Under the pieces are notes generated by a model, which made no database searches, was not told the DNA's origin, and saw nothing but the letters and a program-made list of their open reading frames with translations. This document shows, piece by piece, positions 48,122 to 63,153 of a stretch of 64,000 nucleotides of DNA. Position numbers and translations under genes: made by a program. Every line of letters begins with the position of its first letter. Position 1 is the stretch's first letter. The DNA is from Sparassis latifolia. Lineage: Eukaryota; Basidiomycota; Agaricomycetes; Polyporales; Sparassidaceae. The DNA lies in assembly GCA_018466975.1 (NCBI GenBank), contig CM031561.1, positions 4,154,001 to 4,218,000 of the forward strand. Reading direction: 5' to 3'.

Positions 48122-49917
48122 ATGGCCGACCACGACGACAATGTAATTCCTCAGGACGAAGATGTGTCCACCCAACCCATCGCAGTTCCGGATTCCGCTG
48201 ATGGGGAGAGCGGCAAGCTCAAGATGATCCTGCAGCTCTTGAAGAAATGCTTAGGCGTCAAGGATATTGCTGCCATGTACGTGATCCATCTCTGTTTTGT
48301 GGTGTGGATGCTAATTGAAGACTGTCAGGCGGTTGTCGCTTCCAGCATCACTGCTGGAGCCCATCCCGAATCTGGAGTACTGGCACTACTTGGACAGGCC
48401 GGATCTGTTCGCTGCGTAGGTCTATCCGACTCGCCTGTCATCATCGATTTGACCGTAGCGCAGTATTAACGACTCAGACGATCCCTTCGAGCGTATGCTC
48501 GCCGTGCTACGCTTCGCGTTCTCTAAAGATATCAAGTTCATCGTGAGTGCCCTCGTTGGCCCCGCATAGCTGTGCTCATCCCCTTCGAAGCGCGGAAGGG
48601 TCGTCAAGCCATACAACTCGGTGCTCGGCGAGCACTTCCGCTCGCACTGGGACGTTATACCTGTAGCCTATTCCTCGGATCCCTTGCAGCCGCCCATCCA
48701 GCACCTATATCTTACCCCCGCGGCGGCGGAATCCAGCTACTCCACCATAGCGCCGACGCCCAAGTCAGAGACGGCGAGCATCCGGAGCGGGAAGAGCGGG
48801 AAAAGCGGGATGAGCACATTGAGCGGGCTGAGCGCGCTCACGTCGACGTCGCGGGGATATTCGACGCCGGGAAAGAGCACGCCGGGGACGTCGCCGTCGA
48901 TTGGGGAGACGGATATTGACGCGGCGATGTCCAACCTCGACCTCGTCGACAGCAGCGCGTCGAGCCGCACAGACCTGATCGAGGCGGGGGAGGCGCCCGC
49001 AGAGGCGGAGCACGAGCGCGTGCGCGTCGTGTTCCTCACGGAGCAGGTGTCGCACCATCCGCCCGTGTCTGCGTTTGTCGCACGGTGTCCGAGCCGCCAC
49101 ATCGAGCTGCGCGGGGTCGACCAGATCTCAGCCAAGGTCTCGGGCACGGCGCTGCGGATCATACCGGGCTCGCTCAACAAGGGCCTCTTCGTCAAGCTCA
49201 CCGGCGGCGCGGACGCGGGGGAGACGTACCACATCACGCATCCCGTGGGGGCTGTGAACGGCATGCTGCGGGGCAGCTTCTACGTCACGATGGGCGAGGC
49301 TACGATCATTACCTGCAGCGGCGGCGCGGAGGGCAAGAAGCTGCGCGCGATCATAGAGTACAAGGAGGAGTCGTGGCTCGGCCGCGCGCACTTTCTCGTC
49401 GAGGGTGTCGTGCACGAGTACTCCCCCGGCGAGACGCAGCATCTCGAGTGGACGCGCGTCAAGCATGTCCCGCAATCATGCGTGGTCGCGACGTTCGACG
49501 GCTCGTGGAAGCACCTCATCCGCTGGAGACGCGTCGACTCCACAGAGAACGCGACACTAATTGACCTATCGACACTCCATGCTATTCCCATGTCGGTTCG
49601 CCCACTGGAGAAGCAACATCCAAGAGAGAGCCGGAAGCTCTGGGAGAACGTCACCAGCGGTTTGCTCAAGAAGGAGTACTCGGAGGCGACGAAGCACAAA
49701 CTCTTCATCGAGCAGAGGCAGAGGGACGAGGCTGCCGAGCGCAAGCGAAGGGGTGCCAAGTGAGTGCTGCATTCTTCGTTGCGACTGACGAGACTGACGA
49801 GACTGTAGGTTCATCCCTCAGTACTTTGAGAGCGACATAGATTCTGGATACCCGACCCTCACCGCCGAAGGACAGAAGGCGGTTGAAGAGGAATTGGAGG
49901 AAGAAGAAGGGGCCTGA
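48122..49917 (+). CDS. Oxysterol-binding protein homologue (OSH/ORP), ORD-only type
   Basis: It moves sterols and phosphoinositides between membranes at contact sites. ATG at 48122 sits in GCCATGG. Exons end or begin near 48276/48329, 48415/48464, 48542/48591 and 49759/49809, all in phase. The joined reading gives RLSLPASLLEPIPNLEYWHY, KPYNSVLGEHFRSHWDV, the family signature EQVSHHPPVSAFVARC, then VDQISAKVSGTALRIIPGS and GEATIITCSGGAEGKKLRAI. A C-terminal helical part (KKEYSEATKHKLFIEQRQRD) and an acidic tail follow. A Ser/Thr/Gly-rich insertion of about 80 residues (SGKSGKSGMSTLSG region) lies between KPYNSVLGE and EQVSHHPP. No PH or ankyrin domain is present, as in short yeast Osh4-7 proteins. 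The tRNA gene lies about 300 bp upstream on the same strand. Confidence 0.94.
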
Positions 49918-50761
49918 CGTCTCTTCTTTGTTAGAGGATACCCTTCAAGTCACTGCTCACGGTGGACTATGTCTGAAGCTTCACGATCTAATGGCCCTGC
50001 CTTGTATCATCATTATTTAGTCCCCTTTTCTAATCTTCTGCTGTACATCTCCATTTCGCCCATGGACGATAGAGGGACCGGGGCCGTTATTGATCTTGAG
50101 GAGGCCACTGCTTTCTAGTTCATAGACGTAGTGTACACACGTTGCGCACCCTGAACGTCACGATGGAAGAAGCTCGATACACTGATGTTCCTAGCAATCT
50201 TGACGACTCGAGTGACAACACATCCGAAGCCGAAGTAGCAAGAATGTCGAAGCTCGAGGCCTTGAGGCTTAAGGCACAGTCGACCCACCAGAGGCCGTTT
50301 GAGAGACCGCGACGGCCACATCTAACATTTGGCCGGAATCGTTGTTATTATTGTACAAAGCAATGGAACAGAGAATTAAACAGTCTGGGGAAAACCTTGG
50401 ATTGATGATAGAAGGTGAGGGATGAAGACGACGATGGTATCGCGTGCAGTGGACTCGGGAGCGGTGGGCGAATGCTCGGGAACGAGGGCAAGGCGGGAGA
50501 GTAGGTGGGGTGTCGCGGCAGAGTAAAACAGGTGGTAGACGGTGATAACACAAGGGAAAAGAGAGGATAGAGAACAATAAACATCGATGCGAGGGTATGC
50601 AAGAGATGCGTTTTCGGGCACAATGGCATCCGCGGAATTCTATGCTATAGACTGTCCATTAGCGGGGTGAAGAGAATGCGAGGATTGAACGTTGAATGAG
50701 ATGGTGTTCCAGATTCGTGAATATGAGACTCGGCGTGCATCCAGCTTACACCGGTGCACCC
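49918..50761. other. Convergent 3' region with no supported gene
   Basis: This region lies between the convergent OSH and cyclin genes. A plus-strand 81-codon frame at 50163-50405 (MEEARYTDVPSNLDDSSDNT at its start) is possible but unrecognised and may be chance. Confidence 0.4.
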
Positions 50762-53051
50762 TTAGTACTTCACGGCGACTGCGTCGGCCGCTGCCGCTTG
50801 AGCCGCCGCCTCTTCCTCCCTTTCTCGGATTTCCCGAGCAAGGGCCTTCACTTCGTGGAGCACATCAGGTAAAGACACCGTCGTGCCCTCCCTCCAGCGT
50901 GCTAACGCCCAATCTCTCACAAATACGCTTGCCTGGAAGTTCAATAAGTAAGGGCCATAAAAAAGACGGGATATTAGACACTCTACAGACCTTGAAAAAC
51001 TTCTTGGCTGCGTATTTCTTGTAAAATGACTGGTGTCGAACGGGTTTGAGCACGTAATTGAGCATCAGGTTGGCTGTAGGGACGAGCGCACTCTCGGGAT
51101 ACGTCGAGTAGTGCGCCAAGTTTGGCGTCTGGGTAGACGGTGAGTACACTAACGCGCGATAATCGCATGAACGTACCCAATCAACGTAGTTGAGTACAAT
51201 GCGCGCTAACCAGATAGCTGCAGCTGCAAGAAGCGAAGGTGGCGCGGCGATGAGTCGCCACTCCAGACACTGGATCTCGAGGAAGTACTTTGCGATGGTG
51301 CGTACTTGGACGTTATAGTCATCCGCTTTGCTTATACGACGCAGGAAGTGAATGGGGTTCGGGTAGCTCAGATTCCATTCGATGGTCTTGAGCACGTAAC
51401 GCTCGGCCTGCAGAATCTCGTGTTCGCTGTATGACGAGTCTGCACAGTAGAGAAAGTTGGTCGCGCTAGGCGCAACAATCTCCTCCACCTTGGCTGCGAC
51501 GAACATGCACGTGATGCCGACCAACTGTAACTTAGCCAACGAGACGACGCGAGCAGAAAGGAAACGGTCGATGATGTTTACACAGAGGAAGAGCGTCTCA
51601 GGCAGCAACTTGAACCGTGCATGCACCTGGATCAACCAATCAGTTAGAATCCCGCGCATCTTCCACGCGAGATCTTTCTGGTTCTCCATGTAATTTGGAT
51701 TCGGCATCGTAGTTTGCTGTAGCATGTTATACCCATGTTCCGCGCACGCTAGTGGACGGACTCACCTCGACCTGCTTGAGGTACTCGAAGATCTCCGCCA
51801 CGTACTCACTCACCATCAGAGGGTCGTCCTCGTCTTCCGCATCCAAGTCCTTCCATTCCTTCCCGTTCGGGTCAGCCTCGGGCTCGCTCACGAATCGCAC
51901 CGCCTCTTCCACCTCCAACGCGTGCAGCGCAGCCTCCTCAGGTGCGTCAGACGACGTGCGCCGCTTCTTGAATACACGCCCAGCTTCCTCATCCTCGTCC
52001 TCCTCTGCCTGCCGCCGCCACAGCGGCCGCCTCTGTTGAGCACGGGCAGAGGGTGGAGGAGGCCTCGCCGCTGCTGACGCACGCGCCGCGACGAACCTGC
52101 GAGGCGAAGGCACAGGCATAACCGGATCCACGGCCATCGCCTCATTCTCCTGCTCAGGCATGGGTTCGACGTTCTCCTGCACTCGCTCCAGCTGGCGGTA
52201 GCGGTGATGGGGCGGAGGTGGCAGCTGCGACCGCCGCTGTTGCTGCAGCTGCTGCCGCTGCATCAGCTCGTGCTGTCGCTGCAATTCCTCGTTCTCCCGT
52301 TGCAACCGCAGCCGCTCGCGCCGCAACCGCTCGAGCTCCTCCTGCTCGCGCTGCTCTTGTTCGCGCAGTTCCTGTTCGCGTTGCTCCCGTTCGCGTAGCG
52401 CTTGTGCGCGGTGCTGCCGCTCGCGCTGTAGTTTCTCGCGATGCAGCTGCAGCTGATGTTCTTGCTCTTGTTCGTGCTGCTGCTGCTGCTCCGCTGTGGT
52501 CGCGCTCCTCGTCCTGCGAGTCGTGTTCGTCGTCGTCGTCGTCGTCGTTTTGCCCACCACCGTTCGTAAAGGCTGCCGCACCGTAGCCGTCGTCGTCGTC
52601 TTCTTGAGCACGACGCCCTCGAACTTCTCCTTCAGCTCCTTCACCCTCTCCTTGCCCTTGACGCCTGCTGGCCCCGGCCCCGCATTGACCGGCTTCACTT
52701 TGTTTTCTGACGGCTTGGCAACTTCCCCGAGAGCTTCCCGTTTCCGCTTGGCCTGCACAGCGGGATCTGCCTTGACCGCGGTCACCGCCTTCGCTCTCGT
52801 GGCTGCGGTCGACGCGGTGGCCCGAGCGATTCCTGTCGGCTTCACATCCGCACTTGCACCTGCTGCCGCGGAGCTCGATGGTTTTGTGCGAGCGGTAGTA
52901 GCCCTTAGATTACGAGCTGTGGCATTCTCCTTATCCTTGAGTACGGCAACAGCCCGGGTCGCTCGGGTCACCCGCCGTGTCTGTAGCGGTTTTTTGTCAG
53001 AAAAAGATACAAGGATTACGGCTCTGCACATACAGGTATATTTGAAGACAT
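50762..53051 (-). CDS. B-type mitotic cyclin with D-box and KEN box
   Basis: This regulatory partner of CDK1 drives mitosis and is destroyed by the APC/C. A tiny first exon (53051-53034) encodes MSSNIP and splices to TRRVTRATRAVAVLKDKENA, which includes a KEN box. A D-box-like REALGEVAKPSEN (RxxLxxV...N) follows. A very long Gln/Glu/Arg-rich predicted coiled coil comes next (about 52,500-52,200; REREQREQELREQEQREQEE). Then EYVAEIFEYLKQVE leads into the cyclin box: WKMRGILTDWLIQVHARFKL, LQLVGITCMFVAAKVEEIVA, YSEHEILQAERYVLKTIEWN, then the second fold ending LARWREGTTVSLPDVLHEVK. Several short introns split the box. The charged coiled coil is unusually long for a B cyclin. The gene is divergent from the isoleucyl-tRNA synthetase gene. 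Confidence 0.92.
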
Positions 53052-53258
53052 GCGGGGAGGTGTACGGAGAAAGATATGTTGTGGATATGACGCGGAGAAG
53101 GAGGAGATGCACTACCTCGTTTTGTTGAACAGAGACAACAAATAGATGTAAATAATACGCGGTAGGCCGCGTTTATCACGTGATGGGGATCACGTTACAT
53201 ACTGCACTCGGTCCATTATTTTCTGCATCAAAGGACGTCTTTTGGCCTTCCTGGCTTT
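53052..53258. promoter_or_regulatory. Shared divergent promoter with a CACGTG palindrome
   Basis: About 207 bp separate the start codons of the cyclin (minus) and isoleucyl-tRNA synthetase (plus) genes. TCACGTGA lies at 53176-53183, with a second CACGT half-like word at 53191. CACGTG is the classic E-box read by bHLH factors. Use here is inferred. Confidence 0.5.
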
Positions 53259-56200
53259 ATGAAGCCTTGGTTATACCATGCATGGCGCGTCTATTATTCG
53301 AAGGACATAGCAGCACATGGCTCTCCTCGAAACATTTTATCCACTCGGATTCGCCGTGCGGGGCACGTAGCGGCGAAGTCTGGAAACGACAAAGCATTCT
53401 CAGACACCCTTCTACTCCCAAAAACCAGCTTCACTCTCTGGAATGATCCTACACAAAACGAGGCTCTGCGTGCCCGTACGTGCGACGAATTATACCGATG
53501 GCAGGTCAGAATCAAGTACCCAAGTTTACTTAAAGTTTGACTTGTGTTCATTCAAGTAGTGGGAACATGCTGATGGTCCACTGTTCGTCCTACACGACGG
53601 CCCACCATACGCCAATGGCCGGCTGCATATCGGTATGCTCGACTGCGATGATGATTTCCTTGCGGCGTTCACACCGAGGTGCAGGGCATGCCTTGAACAA
53701 GGTAGTCAAAGATATTATCAACAGGTATCATGTGTCAGTGGGGGATCGTGTGCAGTACGCCATCGTTTATCATGCTGCAGTGGTTTCTGTTAATGAAGGT
53801 ACTTCTCAAGCTACTTGCCGGGGTGGGATTGTCATGGTCTTCCTATCGAGAACAAAGTCCTGAAGAAGCTGGGAGTGAGTTTGGTAGTTGTTTCGCGAAA
53901 TACTATATTGAAGAATATCACAGAAGCATTCCCGCGAACTGTCATCCAATATAATTCGCGCAGAAGCTGAAGCCTACGCCCGACAAGAGGTGCAGTTGCA
54001 GACGAGCGAGTTCCGGCAATTCGGTATTATGGCGGATTGGAGTCCAGAAACGACCTATCGCACACTAGGTAGCCTCGTTTCGAAATTCAGTTGTTGCCTG
54101 ACTGACTGGTCGTAGACCCGGATTATGAGATCAGGCAGCTCCGCATTTTCCAGAAAATGGTTGAGAAAGGTGGCTTCGCTAACACTGCTGTTTACATCTG
54201 CATCTGTTCACTCTCTGTGTCTCTAGGCTTGATTTACCGGCGTTACCGTCCTGTGTATTATTCGCCCTCTTCGCTTTCTGCTCTCGCTGAGGCAGAGCTA
54301 ACTTACAACGAGAACCATGTCTCACACACGGTTTATGTGGCCTTTGAGCTCGATTCTGAGAGTCCACATATGAGTGCGACGCTGCGCTCCCTCATTGCTG
54401 GCCGCAGCAGTGCTCGCGTGCTCGTCTGGACAACTACGCCGTGGACCCTCACTGCTAATATGGTCCATGCGTCACTTCTTAGTTCTGCTGTCAATTTGGC
54501 TAATTCTGTAGTCTTCAGGCTATTGCGGTTAATCCTGATATGATGTATAGAGCAGTTGCGCCAGATAACTGCCCCTCATCATCGCTGACAATATTCGCCG
54601 TGGATCGAGAAAGCGCTCTTCTAGACCTGCCAGAGGTGGTAACGCCATCCAATATATCCGTTGCAGAGGTCAACGGTGAGTTACTCGCTCTCTTATCAGT
54701 GGGGAGGCCTTCATTCACATTCTTACCTGCTAGGTTCCGAACTTGTTGGTGCTACATATCGCCCTCTTTTCGCTTCCCTGCAGCATACAGATGTTCCCTC
54801 ACTGCCCATCATACCGTCTTCACATGTGACCCCGGATGCTGGTACTGGTCTTGTACACTGCGCTCCTGCGCACGGTGCAGAGGATTACTCAGTCTTCCAA
54901 TCTCTTGGGCTCCTCTCATCTGACGCCGCGAAGATTGTATGCCACGTTGACGGCCTTGGTCGATTTACACCAGATGTTGCTGAAGTCGTGGGCGCGCAGG
55001 CAGCACGGGCTCTCATCGGCAAGGAGGTGCTTGGCGACGGAGGAAAAGCAATAGTCTCGCTCCTTCAAGACACGAAGTTCTTGTACGGGAAGCAGAGGAT
55101 TCGACATCGTTATCCTTATGATTGGAAGACGGATCAACCTGTGATCACTATGTTAGCTGTCTTATTCCGACATACGCCATGGATTGAATTAACACATGCT
55201 ACGTATTTAGCGCAACGTCTCAATGGTTTGCAAACCTTGACAAGGTCAAGGATGACGCGATCACTGCCTTGCAGGATGTTTCGTTCGTCCCTGCTGCCTG
55301 TGCGCCTGCAGCTCTTTTCTTTGTCCGCTAGTTACTCATATCCTCCTCCTTCTAGCACGTCACCGCTTGGAATCATTTATTCGCAACCGCTCGGAATGGT
55401 GTATCTCGCGACAACGTGTCTGGGGTGTGCCCATCCCTGCATTGCATCACCTACCCACTGAACGCGCAGTGCTCGATACGGCTAGCCTTGATCACATCAT
55501 CAGTATCTTACAGAAGAAGGGAACTGGCTACTGGTGGGATGGTCCTGTTGAGGAGTTCATTCCGCCTGCGCTCCGCGAGGGCATGGACGAGAAACAGCTC
55601 GCGGAAATGTGGCGTAAGGGGACAGACACTCTAGACGTGTGGTTCGATAGTGGGTCGTCCTGGACGATGCTTGAGGGTCTGCATGCAAAGTACGGCTCAG
55701 GTGAGGGAGCGAAGGGCAGAACGTTTGGCGCCGACGTGTGCGTGGAAGGTTCCGACCAGCACCGCGGGTGGTTCCAAAGCCAGTTGCTAACCGCGATCGG
55801 TTCGGCGAAGAGCGAAGAACGGAAAGGTTTGAGCCCTTATGGTACACTAATCACGCATGGCATGGTCCTCGACGAGGCTGGGAAGAAGATGAGCAAATCG
55901 TTGGGCAACATCGTCAGCCCAATGACAGTTATTCTTGGCGGTGAGGTGCGTTCTCCTCTTATGCATATCGCTTGATCTTTGTGTAAATCGATTGGCTGAC
56001 ACTGCAGCAACAGGACAAGCGCAAGGAGCCTGCGTATGGCGCGGAAGTGCTCCGCTTATGGTCGGCTACTATGGACTTAACGAAGGACATGTCCATTGGA
56101 CCCGAGGTGCTCTCTCAGTGCTCAAGAGCTCTCCGCAAAATACGTGGTACTGCAAGGTTCATCCTTGGTGCCCTAGAGGACAAATATCCTGATTACAAAC

Positions 56201-57317
56201 TGGATCGCAAGGATCTCGGATTGGTATGCGTTTTGCCCCATTGGTTGTGGATTCCCTGGTCTTGATTGTGCCTGCAGGCTGGGCGTTATGTTATGCACGA
56301 ATTACTGAAACTTGACAATGTTGCGCGGGAGGGGTATGCAGCCTATGACTTCCCTAAAGGTGCGTTCCATCATCTCACGTTCGTGCCCAAAATCGATACG
56401 TCTTGCGTCAGTTGTCAATGCTCTATCAAACTTCGTGAACATCACACTCTCCTCGCAGTATCTGGACATCACCAAGGATTGTCTCTACGCTGACAGCAAA
56501 GACAGTGTAGAGCGCCGCGTCGTTGTCGGTGTTCTCCATCATGTTCTAACCACAATGACGTCTATTATGGCTCCTATCCTACCTTTCCTAGCGGAGGAAA
56601 TTCATGAGACGCTGGGCAATGCAAAGGGAGCGTCTGTCTTCTCCCGAAAATGGACGCCCTTGGCGAGTTGCACCATGCCTGATTGACAAGGTTATTTTCT
56701 AATCTATTCCATCTCATTCTGTAGAACACCGAATGGCAGGATGACAATGCTGAACAAGATATGAATCAGCTATTCTGTGTTCGCGGTGGAGTGATGGCTG
56801 CGATGGAAGAGGCTCGCCAAGCAAAGTACGTTTCTTCTACGATGACAATCTGTGCGCGTTCTTTGAATTGCTTCCAGGTTGCTCAAGAGTTCGTTGGAAG
56901 CCGAAGTATTGTTGCTTGTACCTGACGATATACCAGAGGAGAGCACTTTAATCAGCTTACTCGGTCGGGAAGGTATGTCGGCCTTAGCGGTCAACGTGAA
57001 AGCTTACGCAGTCTCCACCAGAGAACTTCCTAAAAACTCTATTTATTGTTTCCGACGCCTACCTGGCTACTGAAGGATCGCTGGGCACGCAATCTCCAGA
57101 TTGGCTGTATACAAGATCCCTTCCGATCCAGCGGGGTAAGCATATTGGCGCACTGTCATATTCTTTCACTGAGCGCACATACTTCTCAGATTCTGACCTG
57201 GAAATTCGTGTACTTGTTCGTCCTGCCGCGCTGAGCAAGTGCCCGCGTTGTTGGACGTATACACGCCCAAAAGACGATTTGCTGTGCAAGAGATGTTCCG
57301 ACGTCCTCACTCACTAG
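53259..57317 (+). CDS. ISM1: Mitochondrial isoleucyl-tRNA synthetase
   Basis: It charges mitochondrial tRNA-Ile. The start at 53259 gives a basic leader ([13 protein letters not shown], then [16 protein letters not shown]) suited to import. The catalytic HIGH motif is split by an intron: [16 protein letters not shown] (near 53600-53632), then [16 protein letters not shown]. Editing-domain segments include [22 protein letters not shown] sequence near 54400-54460. [21 protein letters not shown] and the motif [14 protein letters not shown] (near 55880-55920) follow. The C-terminus has a four-Cys zinc knuckle, [19 protein letters not shown], ending DVLTH at 57317. This finger is typical of bacterial/mitochondrial IleRS and separates it from the cytosolic enzyme. 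Many short introns break the gene. Confidence 0.93.
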
Positions 57318-57509
57318 ACTTACTATATTGCCCTGTAATACCTACATACTAATGCACCCCAATGTATCACCACCTCTCCTCCGTTCCTCTGGACGTGGAT
57401 GTTTCTCCGACGAGAGAATAAGCGATCGCTGCCATCCCGGTCGCCAACGACTGGGTAGATAGCGCTCGTCACAACTCAAAATCTCTTACCCTTTCCCTCC
57501 CGCCTTCGC

Positions 57510-57671
57510 ATGTTTGCACCGCGCAATGGTGCAAGATATTTGACTCCTCTGGGCAGAATTGTTTCACGGAAAAATCCCCATCCGATAACCTTCCCTCACC
57601 GCGCCGAGTCAGGTTCAAAAAGCGCTGGAGGCTTGAGACTCTGCTGCATTAGATCTCTTACAGCTTCCGCC
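57510..57671 (+). promoter_or_regulatory. In-frame upstream start: possible mitochondrial presequence of prolyl-tRNA synthetase
   Basis: The 54 codons before the main ATG are open in the same frame and encode a basic, Ser/Arg-rich stretch with few acidic residues (MFAPRNGARYLTPLGRIVSR and onward). This is the composition of a mitochondrial presequence. Use of this start could give a dual-targeted enzyme. It could also be 5' leader that happens to be open. Confidence 0.4.
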
Positions 57672-60249
<2,578 letters not shown>

Positions 60250-60695
60250 ACGTGGCGTAGGGATAGAAGTAGTAGATCACAATTCGTTGCGCTTGTAATA
60301 TCGTCTCTTCGAGCTTCGCCGGGTCCAAATTAAGAATTTATCCATGAAGTCAGTATCCAACGACTGCCCTGCCAGCCGGGCTGATCACGTCCACGTTATT
60401 AGCGGTCTGTTAAAGAGGTGGGTACCCTACGCTACAAACCCATAATTGCTGAGTTCAATGGAAGATTTCATGGGGCACTACTTTGAATAGCATCAATTGA
60501 ACAGCATTATGGTGTTTCACCCTAAGTCCGCTGAATTCTTGAAACATCTGAGAATACACTGGGCAATAAGATCAAAGTAATAATACATGGCGTTCGGTCA
60601 GAGTAAGGTTACAAGTGTTGAGTTACTTGCGCTAAATCTTCTGGTGATTTGCCGGAGTTCCAACCCACTTTTAGGACACAATGGCGGCGTCCAGA
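60250..60695. other. Convergent 3' region, no gene seen
   Basis: Spacer between the convergent prolyl-tRNA synthetase and DJ-1-like genes. Nothing else is recognised. Confidence 0.5.
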
Positions 60696-61634
60696 CTAAG
60701 CGAACGTGCCACGCGGGAACATCATCGGAGCGGCAACGTGTTCGCGTTTCTCCTTACCGCAAAGAAGCTCCACGAGCGTGAGCGCGAAGGGGAAGGCAGT
60801 ACCTAGATTCAAGACGCATCAAGCATCCAATGCGAGGGTTTAGCCTGCTGGTGGACCTACCTGGACCACGACTGTCGTCACATTAGCAATGAGCTAAGAC
60901 AAAAAAAAGAGCAAGATATGCACCTTGTGACAAGATTGCCCGAAACTACTACTGGCTCCTCCGAATACTCAAAGTCTGAAAATGAGGTCAGGGCATTATT
61001 AGCAGCAACTTGGCCAAGAATCGCGACGTACCCTTCTCCAATTGCTTCTTCACGCTGGGGTGCGAAGTCAGAGGTTGCTTCGGCAGCCCAGCAGTGAGAG
61101 CGGTCAGGCTACCTGATGAATGAGAATGATGAGCCACAAGCATTAGTGGATATATCGGACATGCACACCTGCACATATCATGCCGACAAACTTGCCCCTT
61201 TCAAGGTACTCCCGGACGAGATGCTGCACGGGTGAGCTCTCCGATAGAGTCTTCGCACCCCTCGCCCCGCCAGGAATTATGAGAAGGTCATACTTGTCCT
61301 GCACATGATTTCCAGGTCAGAATGCACCGGATTCTACATTAAGCCGATACGTGCAGGCGTAGCTGCCTGGGGAGAGAAGAATGTGTCCGGCAGAATATTA
61401 ATTCCATGCGACCCGCTAGCAAACGAAGGGGTGGTGTAGGGTGGGTTCAAAGTCTTCGCAGACGCACCCTCTGCCAGCACATATGCAGAGGTACACGATA
61501 CACCAGCGCGGACGAGCGTATCGTACGGGATCGTGCTGCCCCACGAAATTAGATCTTCTTGAAAGTCGCAGCAAATTTACTCACAATTCCATCTCCTCAG
61601 TTCCATCTGCGATCAGTATGATAGCTGAGGGCAT
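60696..61634 (-). CDS. DJ-1/PfpI-family protein (PARK7-like glyoxalase III type)
   Basis: DJ-1-like proteins detoxify methylglyoxal and respond to oxidative stress. ATG at 61634 gives MPSAIILIADGTEEMEL, with the conserved active-site Glu. After an intron DLISWGSTIPYDTLVRAGVS follows. The next exon gives LLIIPGGARGAKTLSESSPV, then YLERGKFVGMICA with the nucleophilic Cys at the elbow. Then come TALTAGLPKQPLTSHPSVKK, FEYSEEPVVVSGNLVT and the last exon TAFPFALTLVELLCGKEKRE, ending at 60696. At least four short introns are required. All motifs are colinear with human PARK7. The gene converges on prolyl-tRNA synthetase. Confidence 0.92.
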
Positions 61635-61811
61635 CGTGTATAGTCAATGGAAAATAACAAGATGACGGTAAGAGTGAAAGCTGTATGCGGCTCCTCTGCG
61701 CACATAGGGGATGGCTGTTTATGGGAATATTACACAATCAAAGAGGTGCGTTCACGTGGGCGCGCATTTCGAACGACCACCATCACCCCTTCTCGCTTCA
61801 GTATCAATATT

Positions 61812-62594
61812 ATGGCACCTCAGCGATGCGAGAGAAGCTATTTTGACGTCCTTCCGAACGAATTGCTTAACGTGATCAAAGGAAACATCCACAAAAAGGA
61901 CCTTAGGATGCACGTCTGTTTCTACAAGAGTTCTTCTCGCGCGTTGTATGGCCGCGACGATTTCCGGAAGAAGCTGTGTTGGTTGAATGGCCTGGGGCTG
62001 ATGCCTGGGGAGATATATTATTGCGTCTCTTGGAGGTTGATTGCATTTGAATGTATAGAAGAGGACGGGTTTTGCGATCATCCCAAATGTGGAGGCAGAC
62101 GGCTGGAACAGAACGGTGCATGCATGGATCAGTGATTGACATGTTTTGCTCGCCGAACAGTGAGAAGCATGGTTGATGTGAACTACAACCTCGACAAACC
62201 TATGAAGGCACCATGAAGCAAATGGCCCGGACCTCCAGATCAGCACTCTCATCAAATTCATGAAAGAAATTCCAGAAATGCAAGATGCTGAGTGCTATCC
62301 GTGAGTACATTTTCGACCTCCTCGCGATTTGTTGCAACACTCAGATTCAGTGCTTATCAGGCTATCTACAACAACGACAGGATCACCTATGGCGAGCCCG
62401 ACTATTTCACATATCCACTCACGGCGGCCAGTGCCTTGCCTGTGTTCATCGGACCTCAACATCGCTTCAGAGAGCCGAGTGCAGGATTGGTAGATATGGG
62501 GTTCGTCGGGCGTGCACCTGCATGTATTATGTACTATAAATGCAATTTATTTTATTGGCTGCACAATCCTGTACCAAGAGCTGGTGGAATCTGA
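61812..62594 (+). pseudogene. Small F-box-like gene, tandem copy 1, with a one-base frameshift
   Basis: ATG at 61812 gives MAPQRCERSYFDVLPNELLN, an F-box-like start, then KKLCWLNGLGLMPGE, CVSWRLIAFECIEEDGFCDH and PKCGGRRLEQNG. After a short intron VNYNLDKPMKAP is followed at once by TGA, but in another frame HEANGPDLQISTLIKFMKEI continues, homologous in layout to copy 2. An extra base near 62212 explains this. The C-terminal part reads YNNDRITYGEPDYFTYPLTA. The product is a lineage-type protein of unknown role, probably disabled here. Confidence 0.65.
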
Positions 62595-63153
62595 TGTAGG
62601 TGCCGAGAATGCATTACCTATTGCCCTCAGGTATATGATCTAATGCATGTTACCAGGCACCTCAAGTGAAGGTCGACCACACATTCCCTCAGTGCAGTGC
62701 ATGTCATTACTGAAATCCTTGAGTGTGCTGCCACGACTATTGAAGACAATGTCATAACCATGACTTCTCAACTGTTCTCCAATCTTGCCTGGAATCTCAA
62801 CTCGAGCTTGGTGGCTGAGCTTCGCCCGAGATTCGGTACGACCTCAGACAAAGGTCACGCGTCGACGAGCTTCAATTGATGGTTGCTCATTCGGAAACTC
62901 GAAGGTCGACAGGACCTTTCTTATTCAATTTTCGGTCCTGGCTCCTTGATCACTCAGACAGATAGGGTCCAATGTCAAACTATCATTGCTGAGTTTCCGC
63001 GGTGTATGATTACTGAAGGTCTGCAGTTTGGCTTTCAGTGCAAATTTGGTAGCTACCTAGATTCCAAGGCACGTGGTCTGCTTCAGTGTTTACCACCTTG
63101 AGTTACTCGACCTACTGCAGTGCCACGGGCCAACAAACGTTCCAGGACACAAA
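62595..63153. other. Spacer between tandem F-box-like copies
   Basis: An open plus-strand frame near 62697-62879 (TTIEDNVITMTSQLFSNLAW) and a neighbour are unrecognised. They may be leftover exons of the duplicated unit. Confidence 0.35.

Noticed and set aside
49075..49564. Overlapping frames inside the OSH coding exon
   Set aside because: High-GC antisense and shifted frames without domain signal. The ORD frame is clear.
52204..53128. Long plus-strand alanine/valine-rich frames opposite the cyclin
   Set aside because: They are antisense shadows of the repetitive CAG/CGT-rich cyclin N-terminus and have no family resemblance.
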